Shown: positions 7,548-17,413, counted from the first letter of the stretch. The stretch is DNA of 64,000 bases from G963674685 sp964591275 (GCA_964591275.1 CAZQAE010000004.1:68237-132236), one strand, 5' to 3'. A program made the numbers and translations. Notes: generated by a model not told the origin, from the letters alone.

Positions 7548-9425
7548 ATGACAGAAGCAATTCGTGTGAAAAATCCCGGCGGAAGGACAGTGGACGTGAC
7601 GCCCGAATGGTTTCAGGAAAATCGCAGGCTCTTTACGAACGGTCGCTGGCGTGTTGCCGGCACGCGGCGCCGGATCCCTGAGCCCCCGTCTTCGCCGACG
7701 TGTACTCTGGAATCGCCACGAAGGCGCCCGCTCGTACTGCACTTGATGCCCTGGCAGATGAGCATGGGCGGGGCGCAGCGATTTTTCTGCGATCTCGCGC
7801 GTCATTTCAAAAGTTTCTGCGACATTCACATCATCTTTCCGAAATCCGGATCAGACGATCATTGGAGCCACGACCTCAAAGGCGTCCATTGCCATGCCGC
7901 TCGCGACACCGCCGAGGCGGCGGCGATCCTGAGTTCCCTTCGGCCCGACCTGATCCATCACCATCATCCATCGGGCCGGTGGCTTTGGGAATTGGTCGAT
8001 GGAAAGTACGCGGTCCTGGGAACGCAGCACGGCTGGGAGGCGAACAAAGAGCCGATGCCGTGCGTGGCGCCGATCTGCGGTGATCACGACCAGATCGTCA
8101 GACATGGCGTGGATTTGAATCTATTCAAACCTACCAAACGCAAAAAGCGAAACAGAGTATTTACTGTCGGCGTCGTCGGGAGGCGTTCGCCCGAGAAGGT
8201 TCCGCCTTCATTCGTCGGCGCCCTGGCCGACTGGAAAGCGAAAGGCATTAAAGTACATTTCATCGGTCGGGGCTTATCATGCCCGCAAACCGAAATGACC
8301 GAAGCCCGGCTCAGAGACATTGAGTGCGTGGAACTTATTGCGGATGTCCCTCCGCACGAGATGCCTAAAGTCTATCACAGCCTCGACGCTTTGTTTGTGC
8401 CTTCGCGCATGGACTCGATCTCTTATGCGGCGCTCGAAGCCATGGCCTGTCGCACGCCCGTGATCGCCCGCCGCGTCCAGGGTTTGCCGGACACCATCGC
8501 CGGGGCGGGCATTCTTTGCGACACCGACGAACAGCTTCTGGCCGCCGCCGAATTTTTAAAAGACAACCCGGCTCAGCGCGAGAAGCTTCGCAAACGAGCG
8601 CGGCGTCGCGTCGAAAAGCTCTTCGACCTTAAGCGGATGCTCGCCGATTACGAAAAACTGTATGATGAAAAAAGCAGCGGCGTCCTTCGCGCCCCGGACC
8701 CCGCGCTCGATGTCTCCGTAGTGATACCCGTTTTCAACACGTCTCCGAAGTGGCTGCGCGAATCGGTCGTGTCCGCCATGGACCAAAAGGGCGCACGCTT
8801 TGAAATCGTATGCGTGGATGATGGATCGACCGAGGCTGGAACCCTGGACGAACTGCGGCATCTCGGCTGCCAAGAAGGGGTGCGCGTGATCCGCATCGAT
8901 CACGGCGGCGTCGGCCCTGCATGCAACGCCGGGGTCATGGAAGCGAAGGCGGACCTCATCGCACGGCACGACGCCGACGACATCATGTTGCCCGGACGTC
9001 TCGCCACGCAGCTTCGATTTATGGCCGAGCATCCCGACATCGACCTGATGGCGGGGCAGATGGATGTGATGGACGCCGACGGGCGTGTACGCGAACGAAC
9101 CAGCTTAAGTTTTGATGAAAGCAAATTCATAGGCGACCAGCCCTGGGCCATCGCGCATCCCACCGTCTGCTACAGGCGATATCCCGTTTTGGCGACGGGC
9201 GGATACATCGAAGGCCTGGCGCAGGATTTCGACCTGTGGTGCCGTCTGTATCTTCGAGGGTATCGGATGCATGTTTCGCCCGATCTGTTCACGCAATATC
9301 GCAGGCACCCTGGTCAGGAAACAGCCCGAGGGGATCATGGAAAACGCGCCACCCAAATGCGGCGCCGCTACCAAGCGCAATGGAGGCAATTGTCGCCCCG
9401 GCGCGCCGATAGAGGAAAAAAATGA
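7548..9425 (+). CDS. Two-domain glycosyltransferase (GT4-like plus GT2) inside the capsid operon
   Basis: AAGAAGGA precedes the ATG by 6 bases. Residues 1-50 (IRVKNPGGRTVDVTPEWF...) match no glycosyltransferase and look like a small separate module. Residues about 60-375 are a GT-B enzyme of the GT4 type: MSMGGAQRFF loop, HHHHPSGRW, VGVVGRRSPEK and the nucleotide-sugar site SYAALEAMACRTPVIA. Residues about 385-600 are a GT-A GT2 domain: VSVVIPVFN, VCVDDGSTE, DXD as ARHDADD, and a late DFDLWCRL. Both active sites look intact. The stop overlaps the next virion gene by ATGA, so translation is coupled to the connector. The acceptor may be the capsid, the tail or the cell envelope; none is shown. 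Confidence 0.85.
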   Translation: MTEAIRVKNPGGRTVDVTPEWFQENRRLFTNGRWRVAGTRRRIPEPPSSPTCTLESPRRRPLVLHLMPWQMSMGGAQRFFCDLARHFKSFCDIHIIFPKSGSDDHWSHDLKGVHCHAARDTAEAAAILSSLRPDLIHHHHPSGRWLWELVDGKYAVLGTQHGWEANKEPMPCVAPICGDHDQIVRHGVDLNLFKPTKRKKRNRVFTVGVVGRRSPEKVPPSFVGALADWKAKGIKVHFIGRGLSCPQTEMTEARLRDIECVELIADVPPHEMPKVYHSLDALFVPSRMDSISYAALEAMACRTPVIARRVQGLPDTIAGAGILCDTDEQLLAAAEFLKDNPAQREKLRKRARRRVEKLFDLKRMLADYEKLYDEKSSGVLRAPDPALDVSVVIPVFNTSPKWLRESVVSAMDQKGARFEIVCVDDGSTEAGTLDELRHLGCQEGVRVIRIDHGGVGPACNAGVMEAKADLIARHDADDIMLPGRLATQLRFMAEHPDIDLMAGQMDVMDADGRVRERTSLSFDESKFIGDQPWAIAHPTVCYRRYPVLATGGYIEGLAQDFDLWCRLYLRGYRMHVSPDLFTQYRRHPGQETARGDHGKRATQMRRRYQAQWRQLSPRRADRGKK

Positions 9426-10153
9426 GTTTGAACGTTACACCGTGCGATCTCGCGGCGGACAGCTTCGCCTGCGTCGAATTCGCCGATCAATACATTTCAG
9501 CGCATCCCGATTACGCGTATTGGGACGATTTGCCCGGCGATGACGAGATCGTCATCGAAACAAAAGAAAAACTCCTGGTCGCCGCGTCCAGGATGATCAG
9601 CCGCGCGCCCCTGTCGGCAAAACCGCTGGCCGACGCGCAGGGGTGGCCGGATGGGCAGGCGCTTGCCGTTCCCGTCAAAGGTCATCGGCTTGTTTATGGC
9701 GTCGCCGACGCCCTTGAGGGAAATATGCTGCGTGACGCGAGTCTTGAAAACGGCTCACGTAAACGATACATCGGCGGCGGCATCCGCACGGATGACGGTA
9801 TTTTCATCGGCGTGGACGATTTCGATCCGGCGACAGGAACTTGTATCTTGCTCGAAACTCCCCCGAAGGAATTTGGGGCCGGGTCGCCCTATATTCTGGT
9901 CGAGGCGCAGCCGATTGCTGTGAAACATGCCGCTTGCGAGCAGGCTCTTTTTCTCGCCTCCGCGCCCAGCCTTTCGATTCTCAATGAAATTGAGCTTGGC
10001 CTGCGTTCGGCTTCCGCCGAGGGCGCCGGCGGCGGGCAAGTCACGCTGCGCCCGGCGCGCAACACCGGCGAACTTTGCTTTGCGGCCCGCCGCCTTTTGG
10101 CCTCGTGCGGTCTTTTGCGCGACGCCGGAAGCATCCCGGCGGGAAGGGCTTAA
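9422..10153 (+). CDS. Head-tail connector / adaptor-like protein (DnaT-like fold)
   Basis: It overlaps the glycosyltransferase stop by 4 bases. The N-terminal 60 residues have the pattern of phage DnaT-like/gp6-like adaptors: an aromatic Y-W pair (DYAYWDDLPGDDE), then EKLLVAASRMI. A later helical stretch VKHAACEQALFL completes the bundle. An extra ~90-residue segment rich in Gly and beta-forming residues (KRYIGGGIRTDDGIFIGVDD) is inserted between the helices and is longer than in typical adaptors. Adaptors bind under the portal. The call comes from position plus the helix pattern and is moderate. Confidence 0.55.
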   Translation: MSLNVTPCDLAADSFACVEFADQYISAHPDYAYWDDLPGDDEIVIETKEKLLVAASRMISRAPLSAKPLADAQGWPDGQALAVPVKGHRLVYGVADALEGNMLRDASLENGSRKRYIGGGIRTDDGIFIGVDDFDPATGTCILLETPPKEFGAGSPYILVEAQPIAVKHAACEQALFLASAPSLSILNEIELGLRSASAEGAGGGQVTLRPARNTGELCFAARRLLASCGLLRDAGSIPAGRA

Positions 10154-10156
10154 TTC

Positions 10157-10591
10157 ATGTCCACGCAAACCGGCGAAATGATGGCAAATATCCTCACCAT
10201 CCTGCGGGGCATTCGTGTGCCGGACGGATATCGAACGACTGTCGCGGAAGTGACGGAGCGCAAGACCTCCTTCGCTCGCGCGGGCCGCAGTCCGGCCCTT
10301 GCCGTCGTCGTCGTCCGCGAGCGCGTCAGACACCAGCCCGCGGGCTTCGTGCGACGGGTTGTCAGAATCCTCATCACCGGCTTCGTCAAGTCGCCGAAGG
10401 GAATCGACAAGCGCCAGGCCGCCCGGGATCTGATGGCCGATGTGCAGCGCGCGCTGCTGGCCGATCCGAGCAGAGGAGGCTGCGCCGTTATGACCCTGGT
10501 GCGGGAACTGCGTTTCGACGCCATGCCCGGGGAACATGGCTGCCGCGCGTCATGCGCGGTCGATGTGATCCTCCATGAATGCGGGGCTTAG
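10157..10591 (+). CDS. Tail terminator / tail completion-like protein
   Basis: It starts 3 bases after the connector stop. The 144-residue product matches the length and plan of minor tail terminators: a starting helix MMANILTILRGI, two strands, a DLMADVQRALLADPSRGG helix-turn, and a final strand CAVDVILHE. These proteins cap the tail tube and join it to the head. ATG 10178 is an alternative start. Sequence similarity is only of the general kind, so position between connector and tail tube carries weight. Confidence 0.55.
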   Translation: MSTQTGEMMANILTILRGIRVPDGYRTTVAEVTERKTSFARAGRSPALAVVVVRERVRHQPAGFVRRVVRILITGFVKSPKGIDKRQAARDLMADVQRALLADPSRGGCAVMTLVRELRFDAMPGEHGCRASCAVDVILHECGA

Positions 10592-10593
10592 TT

Positions 10594-10642
10594 CAAGCTT
10601 CCAACTCCTTGATTCTAACTTCAAACTTCTAACTTCTGAAAA
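10594..10642. repeat. Heptad array, CTAACTT family
   Basis: Seven degenerate 7-bp units (CAAGCTT, CCAACTC, CTTGATT, CTAACTT, CAAACTT, CTAACTT, CTGAAAA) fill the whole gap between the tail terminator and tail tube genes. Confidence 0.7.
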
Positions 10643-10656
10643 ACATGGAGTCATTC

Positions 10657-11991
10657 ATGTCTGAATATCCGAATCCTTTGCTGGAACAAATCTTCGTCGT
10701 ACCCGAATCGAGCTACGGCGCATTGGCCGATGCTTCGCCGGACCTGGCCATTCGCCACGTCCGGGCCGCCTTCACTTACACGCAGGAGCGGGCGCCGCGA
10801 GAGGACAAACACGCAAGCCGCGGCGTGGCCGAGCGAATCAGCCGTCGCAAGGGCCTCAAGTATGAGGTGGAAACATACGCCATACCCAGTGGAACGCCGG
10901 GCGTCGCACCGGATACGGGTGATCTTTTGCAGGCTCACGGATTGCGTGTTCAAGGTTCATCCACAACGCAAGTGGCGAACTCCCCCGCTCCGACGACAAT
11001 GTCCTGCGCTCTGACCAACGCGGACGCAGCGCAGGTCGGCTCCGCCGTCGGTTTCCTCACAGGCGGCGAATTTTACTTGCGCGTCATTACGGGAAACGAA
11101 GGGGGCTTGATCGAATGGGTCCCGCCGCTGCCCGTGGCGCCGGATATTGGCGATCCCATTTACGGCGCGACAAATTACACCCCGCAAACTGATCCTCAAG
11201 GCTCCGTATCTCTATGGCGCTTTCTGGACGGCGTGGCATTCGCGTACCCGGGATGCGTGGGCGAGTCCTGGGAACTTTCGGTGAGCGGCGGCCAGGAGGC
11301 GCGGATTCGCTTCAGTGGAATGGGAGGCGACGAGCGATTCGCCGCCTCCGATTCTCTGTCGGCAAATGTTGACGATGAGCAGACCACAATTCCCATGGAT
11401 CATCCCGAGCGATTTGAAGCGAACATGATTCTTTTAGTCGGGCAAGAACGGATGAAGATTCTCGGCGTTGACTTGCCGGAGAGCTTGCTCAACGTCGAAC
11501 GCGGCTATGGCGAAAATGAGGCCGCATCGCACCTTGCCGGATGCACGGCGACGCCGTGGCAACCCGTAGCGAATCTGTTGGGATCACCCGCAACGGGAAT
11601 CTGCGGGCGCATCGAGTTCGACGGAGCGTTGTATGAAATCACGGAGGCCGTTTTGAAATGTGAAGAGGGCCTTTTGATGCGCCAGGCCTTCGGCGCCGAC
11701 TGCCCCGTCGGTTTCAGCTATCCCGACCGGCGCCGCGTTCACCTATCCCTGACCGGCTACCTCAGCGCGGAAACGGCGGGGCGCTACGGGAAAATCAAGA
11801 ACTTCGAGACGGCGGGGGTTTTTATCCAGGCCGGAAATGTGCCCGGCGCGGGTCTCGCGTTTTACGCGCCGCGATTTGAGGCCGACATTCCCGAGATCAC
11901 CGCCGAGCCGGGCCGAGAAACGCCTCTAAAGCTTTCGGGCCAGTGCCTGGAGTCTGAAGGCGACGACGAGTTCGGCATTATTTTCGGATAA
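10657..11991 (+). CDS. Major tail tube-like protein with inserted domain
   Basis: The start at 10657 is chosen over ATG 10645 because GGAG lies 6 bases before it. The 444-residue protein opens PNPLLEQIFVVPESSYGAL. It later has an ERISRRKGLKYEVETYAIPSG strand pair and closes with a Gly-rich LSGQCL strand, as in tail tube proteins. Residues about 225-305 form a separate module, TTIPMDHPERFEANMILLVG...RGYGENEAASH, a strand-rich segment also found in other phage tail proteins. Tail tube protein stacks as rings around the tape measure. At 444 residues it is long for the family. Moderate confidence. Confidence 0.55.
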   Translation: MSEYPNPLLEQIFVVPESSYGALADASPDLAIRHVRAAFTYTQERAPREDKHASRGVAERISRRKGLKYEVETYAIPSGTPGVAPDTGDLLQAHGLRVQGSSTTQVANSPAPTTMSCALTNADAAQVGSAVGFLTGGEFYLRVITGNEGGLIEWVPPLPVAPDIGDPIYGATNYTPQTDPQGSVSLWRFLDGVAFAYPGCVGESWELSVSGGQEARIRFSGMGGDERFAASDSLSANVDDEQTTIPMDHPERFEANMILLVGQERMKILGVDLPESLLNVERGYGENEAASHLAGCTATPWQPVANLLGSPATGICGRIEFDGALYEITEAVLKCEEGLLMRQAFGADCPVGFSYPDRRRVHLSLTGYLSAETAGRYGKIKNFETAGVFIQAGNVPGAGLAFYAPRFEADIPEITAEPGRETPLKLSGQCLESEGDDEFGIIFG

Positions 11992-12036
11992 CGCCGCGTC
12001 CACGCAAAAATTCACCACCACCTCGAATCGAGAGTC

Positions 12037-15000
12037 ATGGATTTCAAATACACCAAGGGATACCTTCACGCGGACGATCTGCCCTGGGAATGTCGGGAGT
12101 ACCTGCCCGGGTCGGAAAATGTCAATGACGTTGCGATGTCAAGGTTCGTTCAAGGACCTTCGGAATCGTGGCTTTTCGCCGTATTCGCCACGGATACGGA
12201 CTTTGCCGTCATCACACTTGAGGATCAATCGGGACCCTACGCCGACACTCTTTCGGGCTATTGCACCTTGCCCGGCGGCTTTTCGAAGGTCGCCGTCATA
12301 GGCCATTTCATTTACGCGCTTTCAAAAACTGATCCCACCAGACTCTACAGGCTTTCGATCTTTGATTTGAACGGTGGCGACTGCGCGGCGGATCTTCAAA
12401 GTTTTCTCATCACGCCGGATCCCATCGCCGATATTCACGGCGATCTGATCGGCGAAAACGAATTCCTCTACTACACAACCAGCACAAACAAGCGGCTTTA
12501 CGTGCGCGACATATCCTCTTCACAACAGTTTAGCACCAGCATCGAGGGACAAGAAGCGGGCCTGCTTCCCAAAGGCCAATGGGAAGGCAAGTTGTATTGG
12601 ACAAGCGGTCCCTTCCTCTATGTGCATTACTCGCCGCAGCAAATCAACACCGACAACTTTCTTCCGGATATGTCGTATGGAGGCGTGAGGGATGACTTCA
12701 CAGGCGACACAATCGACGTTGCGAAATGGGGCATTGGCAACGAAGGCGCCATGACTTCCTGTTTTTCTCAGTCGGAGGCTCTTGTCTTTGATACGCAGGC
12801 CTTCATGTCCGGCGACGCTCGCGCCCAGGCGATTTATAAATCTGTATGCGTCGGTGATATCGGCGTTCAAATGAACCTGAACGTGAGCCACTGGCCGACA
12901 GTGATCGCAACGCAAAACGTCGGCGTCGCGCTGGAAATGGTTTCACCGGATCTCAAACTGGCCTATCGGATCATACGCGGACGCAAGCCGATCTCCGGCG
13001 ACGCCTCGAATCAGCAATATCTTCGATTCGAAGTCGAGCGCCAGGGCGTAATCGTCCATGAGTACGAACTGTATAATCCGGGCGATGAACTGACAATCAA
13101 GGTGGAGCGCCGCCCCGGCGAGACGGGCGGCAAACAAATAAAATTCGGTCGGGAAAACACGCCCGGATTCTGGGACACCTGGTACTATCAGGATAACAAT
13201 GGCAACGATTCCGCTCTGATTCCCCGAATCGTCGTATTCAACGACACAGGACTGTCGTTTTCAGGAGCGATCGACGACTTTCAAGCATGCGAGCAAAGTC
13301 CGGACATCTACACGCGTTTTCCCGATGGAGGGGCCGCATGCATCGCGGTGTCTCCGGCTTTGGCCGGAGGCGGACGCACCATCGCCCTGGGCTATAACGG
13401 CGGCGGCGGATTTCTTCAAACGAACGAAAGCGACGAAGGCGGCTCGTCGGAAGCCGGCGCAAAAGTGTCGGCGCCAATCACGCCGCCGGGCGCGGGAATT
13501 GGCGTTGAAATTCTCGAAAGCGGCAATCCGGTCACCGTATGCGTTTCAAGCGACGGCATGGGCATTTTGTTCGGGGGAGATGGAGGCGTCATGCATATAG
13601 ACGCAACGGATACGGCCACTCCCGCAATGCTTCGTCATTACACCACGGCCTGGGATCACGCGCAGCCGCTGACGTGGATCGACGTGCGCGCTCTCGATTA
13701 TCACGAAACCGGTTTCATTTATGGAACGGCTGTTTCCGGGCATTTTGGCGGCGATCCTTACGACCCCTACAATCCTTTCGATCCGTCCTACGGGATATAT
13801 CAGGGCAGCGGCGGCGGCGGATACGTCATCTCTGATTTCGATGCGCCGGCGGGCTCAGACGCCTTCGCCAGGGCTCGCCATGAAAACGAAATCGTTACGG
13901 GAGCCGCATTGCCGTTGCCGCTTCCCGAGGATTTTCTGCATGCACACGTCGAAAGGCGCATAAACGGCGGAGACTGGCATCGACTCAAGACCGATGGATG
14001 GGTGGCGATTGACGGCGATGATTGGGATCATCAAAGCGATGTGTCGTTTTTGCGCGATGAGAATCTGGGCGACATCGGCGTAGTCATTCAGGAGGAGAAT
14101 CTGGAACTCGGCAAATACGAGTATCGCTGGGTTTACCACGATGAGGCGGGCAACGAGGGATACCAATACCCGGACACAGCCTATGATAATCCGGCGGAAT
14201 ACATTGACTCGCCGTTGCTGTCGGCATTTTCCATCGACTCCGGCGTTTCTCCGACACTGGAGCGCGGCGTGATCTGCCGGGTTTCCGGTCACAGCGGCCT
14301 AAGCAGCCTGTCTGAGACGCATCGCATTCATCAGGTGCGCTTCTGGAACGAGGGCGAAAGCGAATCGGACAGCCCCTGGCGGCTCTACGATTCGACGCGC
14401 CAATATCCCCATCGCCTGAGCGCGGGAAGTGGATTGAAGACCGTCTTTTCCCGGGCGCGCCATACCTGTGAACAAGAGTCGGATATTGTTTCGGCGACGA
14501 TTCTTTATATCGAGGCCGATGAGGAGGCCGACGCCGAGAGCGGTCGCGAGAACATCATGATTTGTCACGGGGAGGCCGCCGGCCACAATTTCACCGGCGA
14601 CGCGGCGAGCATTACAGCTTCGAGCGCCCATCCCGATTTCCCTGTGGGTCACCTTCAGCAAAACGATCTGGGTTGCCCGTGGAAGTCCGATGGCCTGGGA
14701 GTCCTTACAAATCACACCTCATATTGCTCATTCGAGGCGATGCTGACTTTCGATCTCGGAATCTCAAAGAGAATAGAGATCCTCGGGATCCTCGGCCATA
14801 ACTTCGCGCAGGTTTACGATGGTGTCTCGTCAATGCACGATTTTTGTGTTGAGTGGCAGTGGGCGTCTGACCCAAGCTTCTTATGGAACTTCGGCAGCGT
14901 GGATATTTCGGACTTACGAAATACTGCCGAGATTCTCCACAGGCCGCAAATAACTCACAGGTACTGGCGTCTGCGGATGTTTTTAAAAACCAATTTAACA

Positions 15001-15444
15001 CCCCTGTATTCTCCCTTCGATCTGGCGTGGTCGATAGGCCGCATCGTCATCAATGAACAAGCCCTGTGCTTTTGCCCGCAGTACAACTTCGATGACGACA
15101 TTCGCATAGAGCATCGCGATCCGTCTTCCGTGGCATTAACGGCCGGGCAGGCCCGGCGCGTTGTGGAGTTGGAACCCTATCGGAAATTGGAGATGAACTT
15201 CAAGGGATTGACGACCGAGCAGATAAGCCCCTTTGAAACGATTTGGAAAAGGCAGCGTCAACTGAGGCCGGTCCTGGCTATCATCGACCCGGCTTTGATT
15301 TCAAAAGGGGAGCAGGCGCCCGTCGCCCAAAGCGTCGGCGATAAGCCCGCCGTTTACGGATACCTGGGCGAGCGGCTTCGGCTGAGCGGCGCGGGCTGGA
15401 ATCGGCTGAACCTGACAATGAGCGTCACCGAGTCCGTGGGCTAA
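12037..15444 (+). CDS. Large tail-tip / receptor-binding protein with lectin-like domains
   Basis: The 1135-residue product is the largest of the cassette. Residues 1-215 are strand-rich with propeller-like repeats (FAVFATDTDFAVITLED, GHFIYALSKTDPTRLYRL). Residues about 218-420 begin DDFTGDTIDVAKW, the usual entry to a concanavalin A-like lectin/glucanase fold. Residues about 845-1010 look like an F5/8 type C (discoidin) domain: a start HNFTGDAASITASSAHPDF and a later LTFDLGISKRIEILGI. The last 120 residues resemble a tail-attachment module. Two carbohydrate-binding folds suggest host glycan binding. In most siphoviruses such genes follow the tape measure; here it lies before. No glycosidase catalytic pair is evident. 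Confidence 0.6.
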   Translation: MDFKYTKGYLHADDLPWECREYLPGSENVNDVAMSRFVQGPSESWLFAVFATDTDFAVITLEDQSGPYADTLSGYCTLPGGFSKVAVIGHFIYALSKTDPTRLYRLSIFDLNGGDCAADLQSFLITPDPIADIHGDLIGENEFLYYTTSTNKRLYVRDISSSQQFSTSIEGQEAGLLPKGQWEGKLYWTSGPFLYVHYSPQQINTDNFLPDMSYGGVRDDFTGDTIDVAKWGIGNEGAMTSCFSQSEALVFDTQAFMSGDARAQAIYKSVCVGDIGVQMNLNVSHWPTVIATQNVGVALEMVSPDLKLAYRIIRGRKPISGDASNQQYLRFEVERQGVIVHEYELYNPGDELTIKVERRPGETGGKQIKFGRENTPGFWDTWYYQDNNGNDSALIPRIVVFNDTGLSFSGAIDDFQACEQSPDIYTRFPDGGAACIAVSPALAGGGRTIALGYNGGGGFLQTNESDEGGSSEAGAKVSAPITPPGAGIGVEILESGNPVTVCVSSDGMGILFGGDGGVMHIDATDTATPAMLRHYTTAWDHAQPLTWIDVRALDYHETGFIYGTAVSGHFGGDPYDPYNPFDPSYGIYQGSGGGGYVISDFDAPAGSDAFARARHENEIVTGAALPLPLPEDFLHAHVERRINGGDWHRLKTDGWVAIDGDDWDHQSDVSFLRDENLGDIGVVIQEENLELGKYEYRWVYHDEAGNEGYQYPDTAYDNPAEYIDSPLLSAFSIDSGVSPTLERGVICRVSGHSGLSSLSETHRIHQVRFWNEGESESDSPWRLYDSTRQYPHRLSAGSGLKTVFSRARHTCEQESDIVSATILYIEADEEADAESGRENIMICHGEAAGHNFTGDAASITASSAHPDFPVGHLQQNDLGCPWKSDGLGVLTNHTSYCSFEAMLTFDLGISKRIEILGILGHNFAQVYDGVSSMHDFCVEWQWASDPSFLWNFGSVDISDLRNTAEILHRPQITHRYWRLRMFLKTNLTPLYSPFDLAWSIGRIVINEQALCFCPQYNFDDDIRIEHRDPSSVALTAGQARRVVELEPYRKLEMNFKGLTTEQISPFETIWKRQRQLRPVLAIIDPALISKGEQAPVAQSVGDKPAVYGYLGERLRLSGAGWNRLNLTMSVTESVG

Positions 15445-15453
15445 AGGTAAAAG

Positions 15454-17196
15454 ATGACTCCAACAAATCTAAAAAATTACAACGTGCTCGTTCGCATTCC
15501 GGCGACCGGCGGCATGGGCGCCGACATAAAGTGGGCGCTGAAACACAAATCCTGCTCCGTGACCGGCGCCGCGGATTCGAATCTCAACGGCGTATGGCAT
15601 GGTGTGCTTTCTCTGTCAGGCTTTAGGCAGTCGCTGGGTTCCTTTGCCGAGGGCAACACCGTTTTCCCCGCTGTTTTCATGAGGGCGGCGCGTGGGGACG
15701 AAGACGTCGTCAGCGACGATCTCGTCGAAGAAATCCGCTCATGCGACTACCTCGTGGGCGCGCAGGTTCAATTTTATTTGACAGGCGCCGACAGGCCGGA
15801 ACCATCGACGGACAACCTTTTTCACGTCGGAATCATTGAGCGCGGCGATTTGTGTATTGATGTCGAATCGGTGCAAATCACCTGCCGTGACCGCCTGGAA
15901 CGAGACGATCGCCGCATCCCCGCCACGCAGTACGCGGACCAGGACCCGATCGACGAGGCCGCCCGTGGTCGCTTTGTCCCGATTCTTTTCGGCGACTGGG
16001 GCGCGGAGTCTTCCGATTACTGGATACCTGCGGCGTGCGTGGATACCGATAACAGTGGTGATTCCAATCTCGTGGTCCAGATTTGCCGGCCCGGCGAAAA
16101 CGGCATCGATCAGTTCGGTTTCAAAGCGAGGTGGCAAGACAGCGCCGGAAAATATAAACGTGATGAAACAGGATATCGGGAACTGAGCCTGACAACGTCG
16201 GGCGAGGCGGAAGGGCGCGCTGAACTCATCGGGTCCTGCTTCGTCGACATGGAGCGAGTCTGGGAAGACGGCGATCAGATATGGATCAAAAGCCCGCGCG
16301 GAGAACGCAGCGAAAGCCAAAGCTTGATAACGAACCCCGTTGATGTCATCCGTCATTTTCTTATCGACGCTCGCATCGGATTGGGTCTCGGCGAAGCCGA
16401 TCTGGATTCCGAATCGTTTGATTTAGTCCGGCAGGATCTCAATGAATATCAATATCGATGTCGCGGATATATCGACGAGGAAACGACGGTTTTAACCGTC
16501 ATCTCGCAGATTTGCTGTGAGTTCGGATTGAAGTTGATCATACGCGCCGGGCGCTACGCTCTGATTCGCCTGGGCTTAATCCGGAACCTCGACAATCCGG
16601 CCCTGACTCTGGCCCCGGAAAATATTCTTTCCTGGAAAGAATGGAATGATCGAAATCGCGTGGGTTTCGATGGATTGGATATTCGATACAGATTGCGACC
16701 CGGCGACGACATCTTGACCCGCCGATGCCATTACGATTCCGATCCGAGCGCCAAATCCCAGGCCCACGTGATGGAAGCGAAATGGATCTACGATGAACAG
16801 ACGGCCATCGTGCGCACGTCGAACTGGGCGCTGATGTTCGGTGGTGTCGTCAAGACCCTGCAGTTGGAGATGGACTTTTTGGCTTTGGGAATAAAACTCG
16901 GACAATTTGTCAGGATCGAATGGTCCGGCATGAAAGATATTTTTCAGGTCACGCAGATCGATTACGACTTCGACCTGCCCATTCGTCTCACGATGGAACT
17001 CATGACCCTCAACAGGCCAAAACAAACCGGCGTCTGGTCAGCGGACGTGGGCGAGGCGGTCCCCGACGAATTTGGGGGCGGCCTGATGCCCGCAACATGG
17101 GACCAGGCCGACGAAAGCCAGCGCATCGGGCTTTCTTTTTGGGCGGACGATAGCGGCGAGAATTCCGACGAATCAAACTCAAAGGTTTGGGGCTAA
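15454..17196 (+). CDS. Tail hub / baseplate-like protein
   Basis: It starts 9 bases after the adhesin stop, with AAGG upstream. The 580-residue protein contains the pattern of tail-tip hub proteins: a first domain with strands VSDDLVEEIRSCDYLVGAQ, a middle TNPVDVIRHFLIDARIGLG, then VLTVISQICCEFGLKLIIRAGRYALI and a final strand-rich part FVRIEWSGMKDIFQVTQIDY. This NPVDVI...LI..GRY arrangement occurs in gpJ- or gp27-like hubs that close the tail and carry the adhesin. The C-terminal 50 residues are acidic and disordered. Moderate confidence. Confidence 0.55.
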   Translation: MTPTNLKNYNVLVRIPATGGMGADIKWALKHKSCSVTGAADSNLNGVWHGVLSLSGFRQSLGSFAEGNTVFPAVFMRAARGDEDVVSDDLVEEIRSCDYLVGAQVQFYLTGADRPEPSTDNLFHVGIIERGDLCIDVESVQITCRDRLERDDRRIPATQYADQDPIDEAARGRFVPILFGDWGAESSDYWIPAACVDTDNSGDSNLVVQICRPGENGIDQFGFKARWQDSAGKYKRDETGYRELSLTTSGEAEGRAELIGSCFVDMERVWEDGDQIWIKSPRGERSESQSLITNPVDVIRHFLIDARIGLGLGEADLDSESFDLVRQDLNEYQYRCRGYIDEETTVLTVISQICCEFGLKLIIRAGRYALIRLGLIRNLDNPALTLAPENILSWKEWNDRNRVGFDGLDIRYRLRPGDDILTRRCHYDSDPSAKSQAHVMEAKWIYDEQTAIVRTSNWALMFGGVVKTLQLEMDFLALGIKLGQFVRIEWSGMKDIFQVTQIDYDFDLPIRLTMELMTLNRPKQTGVWSADVGEAVPDEFGGGLMPATWDQADESQRIGLSFWADDSGENSDESNSKVWG

Positions 17197-17234
17197 GCAA
17201 CCAGTGGTCAGTATGCAGAAGGGTTTGGGGAGGG

Positions 17235-17305
17235 TGAAGTATGAGGAATGAAGTCTGAAGTCTGAATAAGCGCAAACACAATTCCGAATTCATACCTCAT
17301 ACTTC
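17235..17305. repeat. Inverted pair of GTATGAG-type heptad arrays
   Basis: Units TGAAGTA, TGAGGAA, TGAAGTC, TGAAGTC, TGAATAA occupy 17235-17269. The reverse complement of the same family lies at 17289-17305. Arms 17236-17252 and 17289-17305 pair at 16 of 17 positions, so the region could form a hairpin. Confidence 0.7.
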
Positions 17306-17413
17306 ATTCGCCCAGGCACCCTCACTGGCGTGTCTATAAAAAGAAACCTTGTTGTAATCGGGAAAAATTGGTGACTGGCATCATTCGTTGCGGATGTGCC
17401 TGTCATCCCATTT

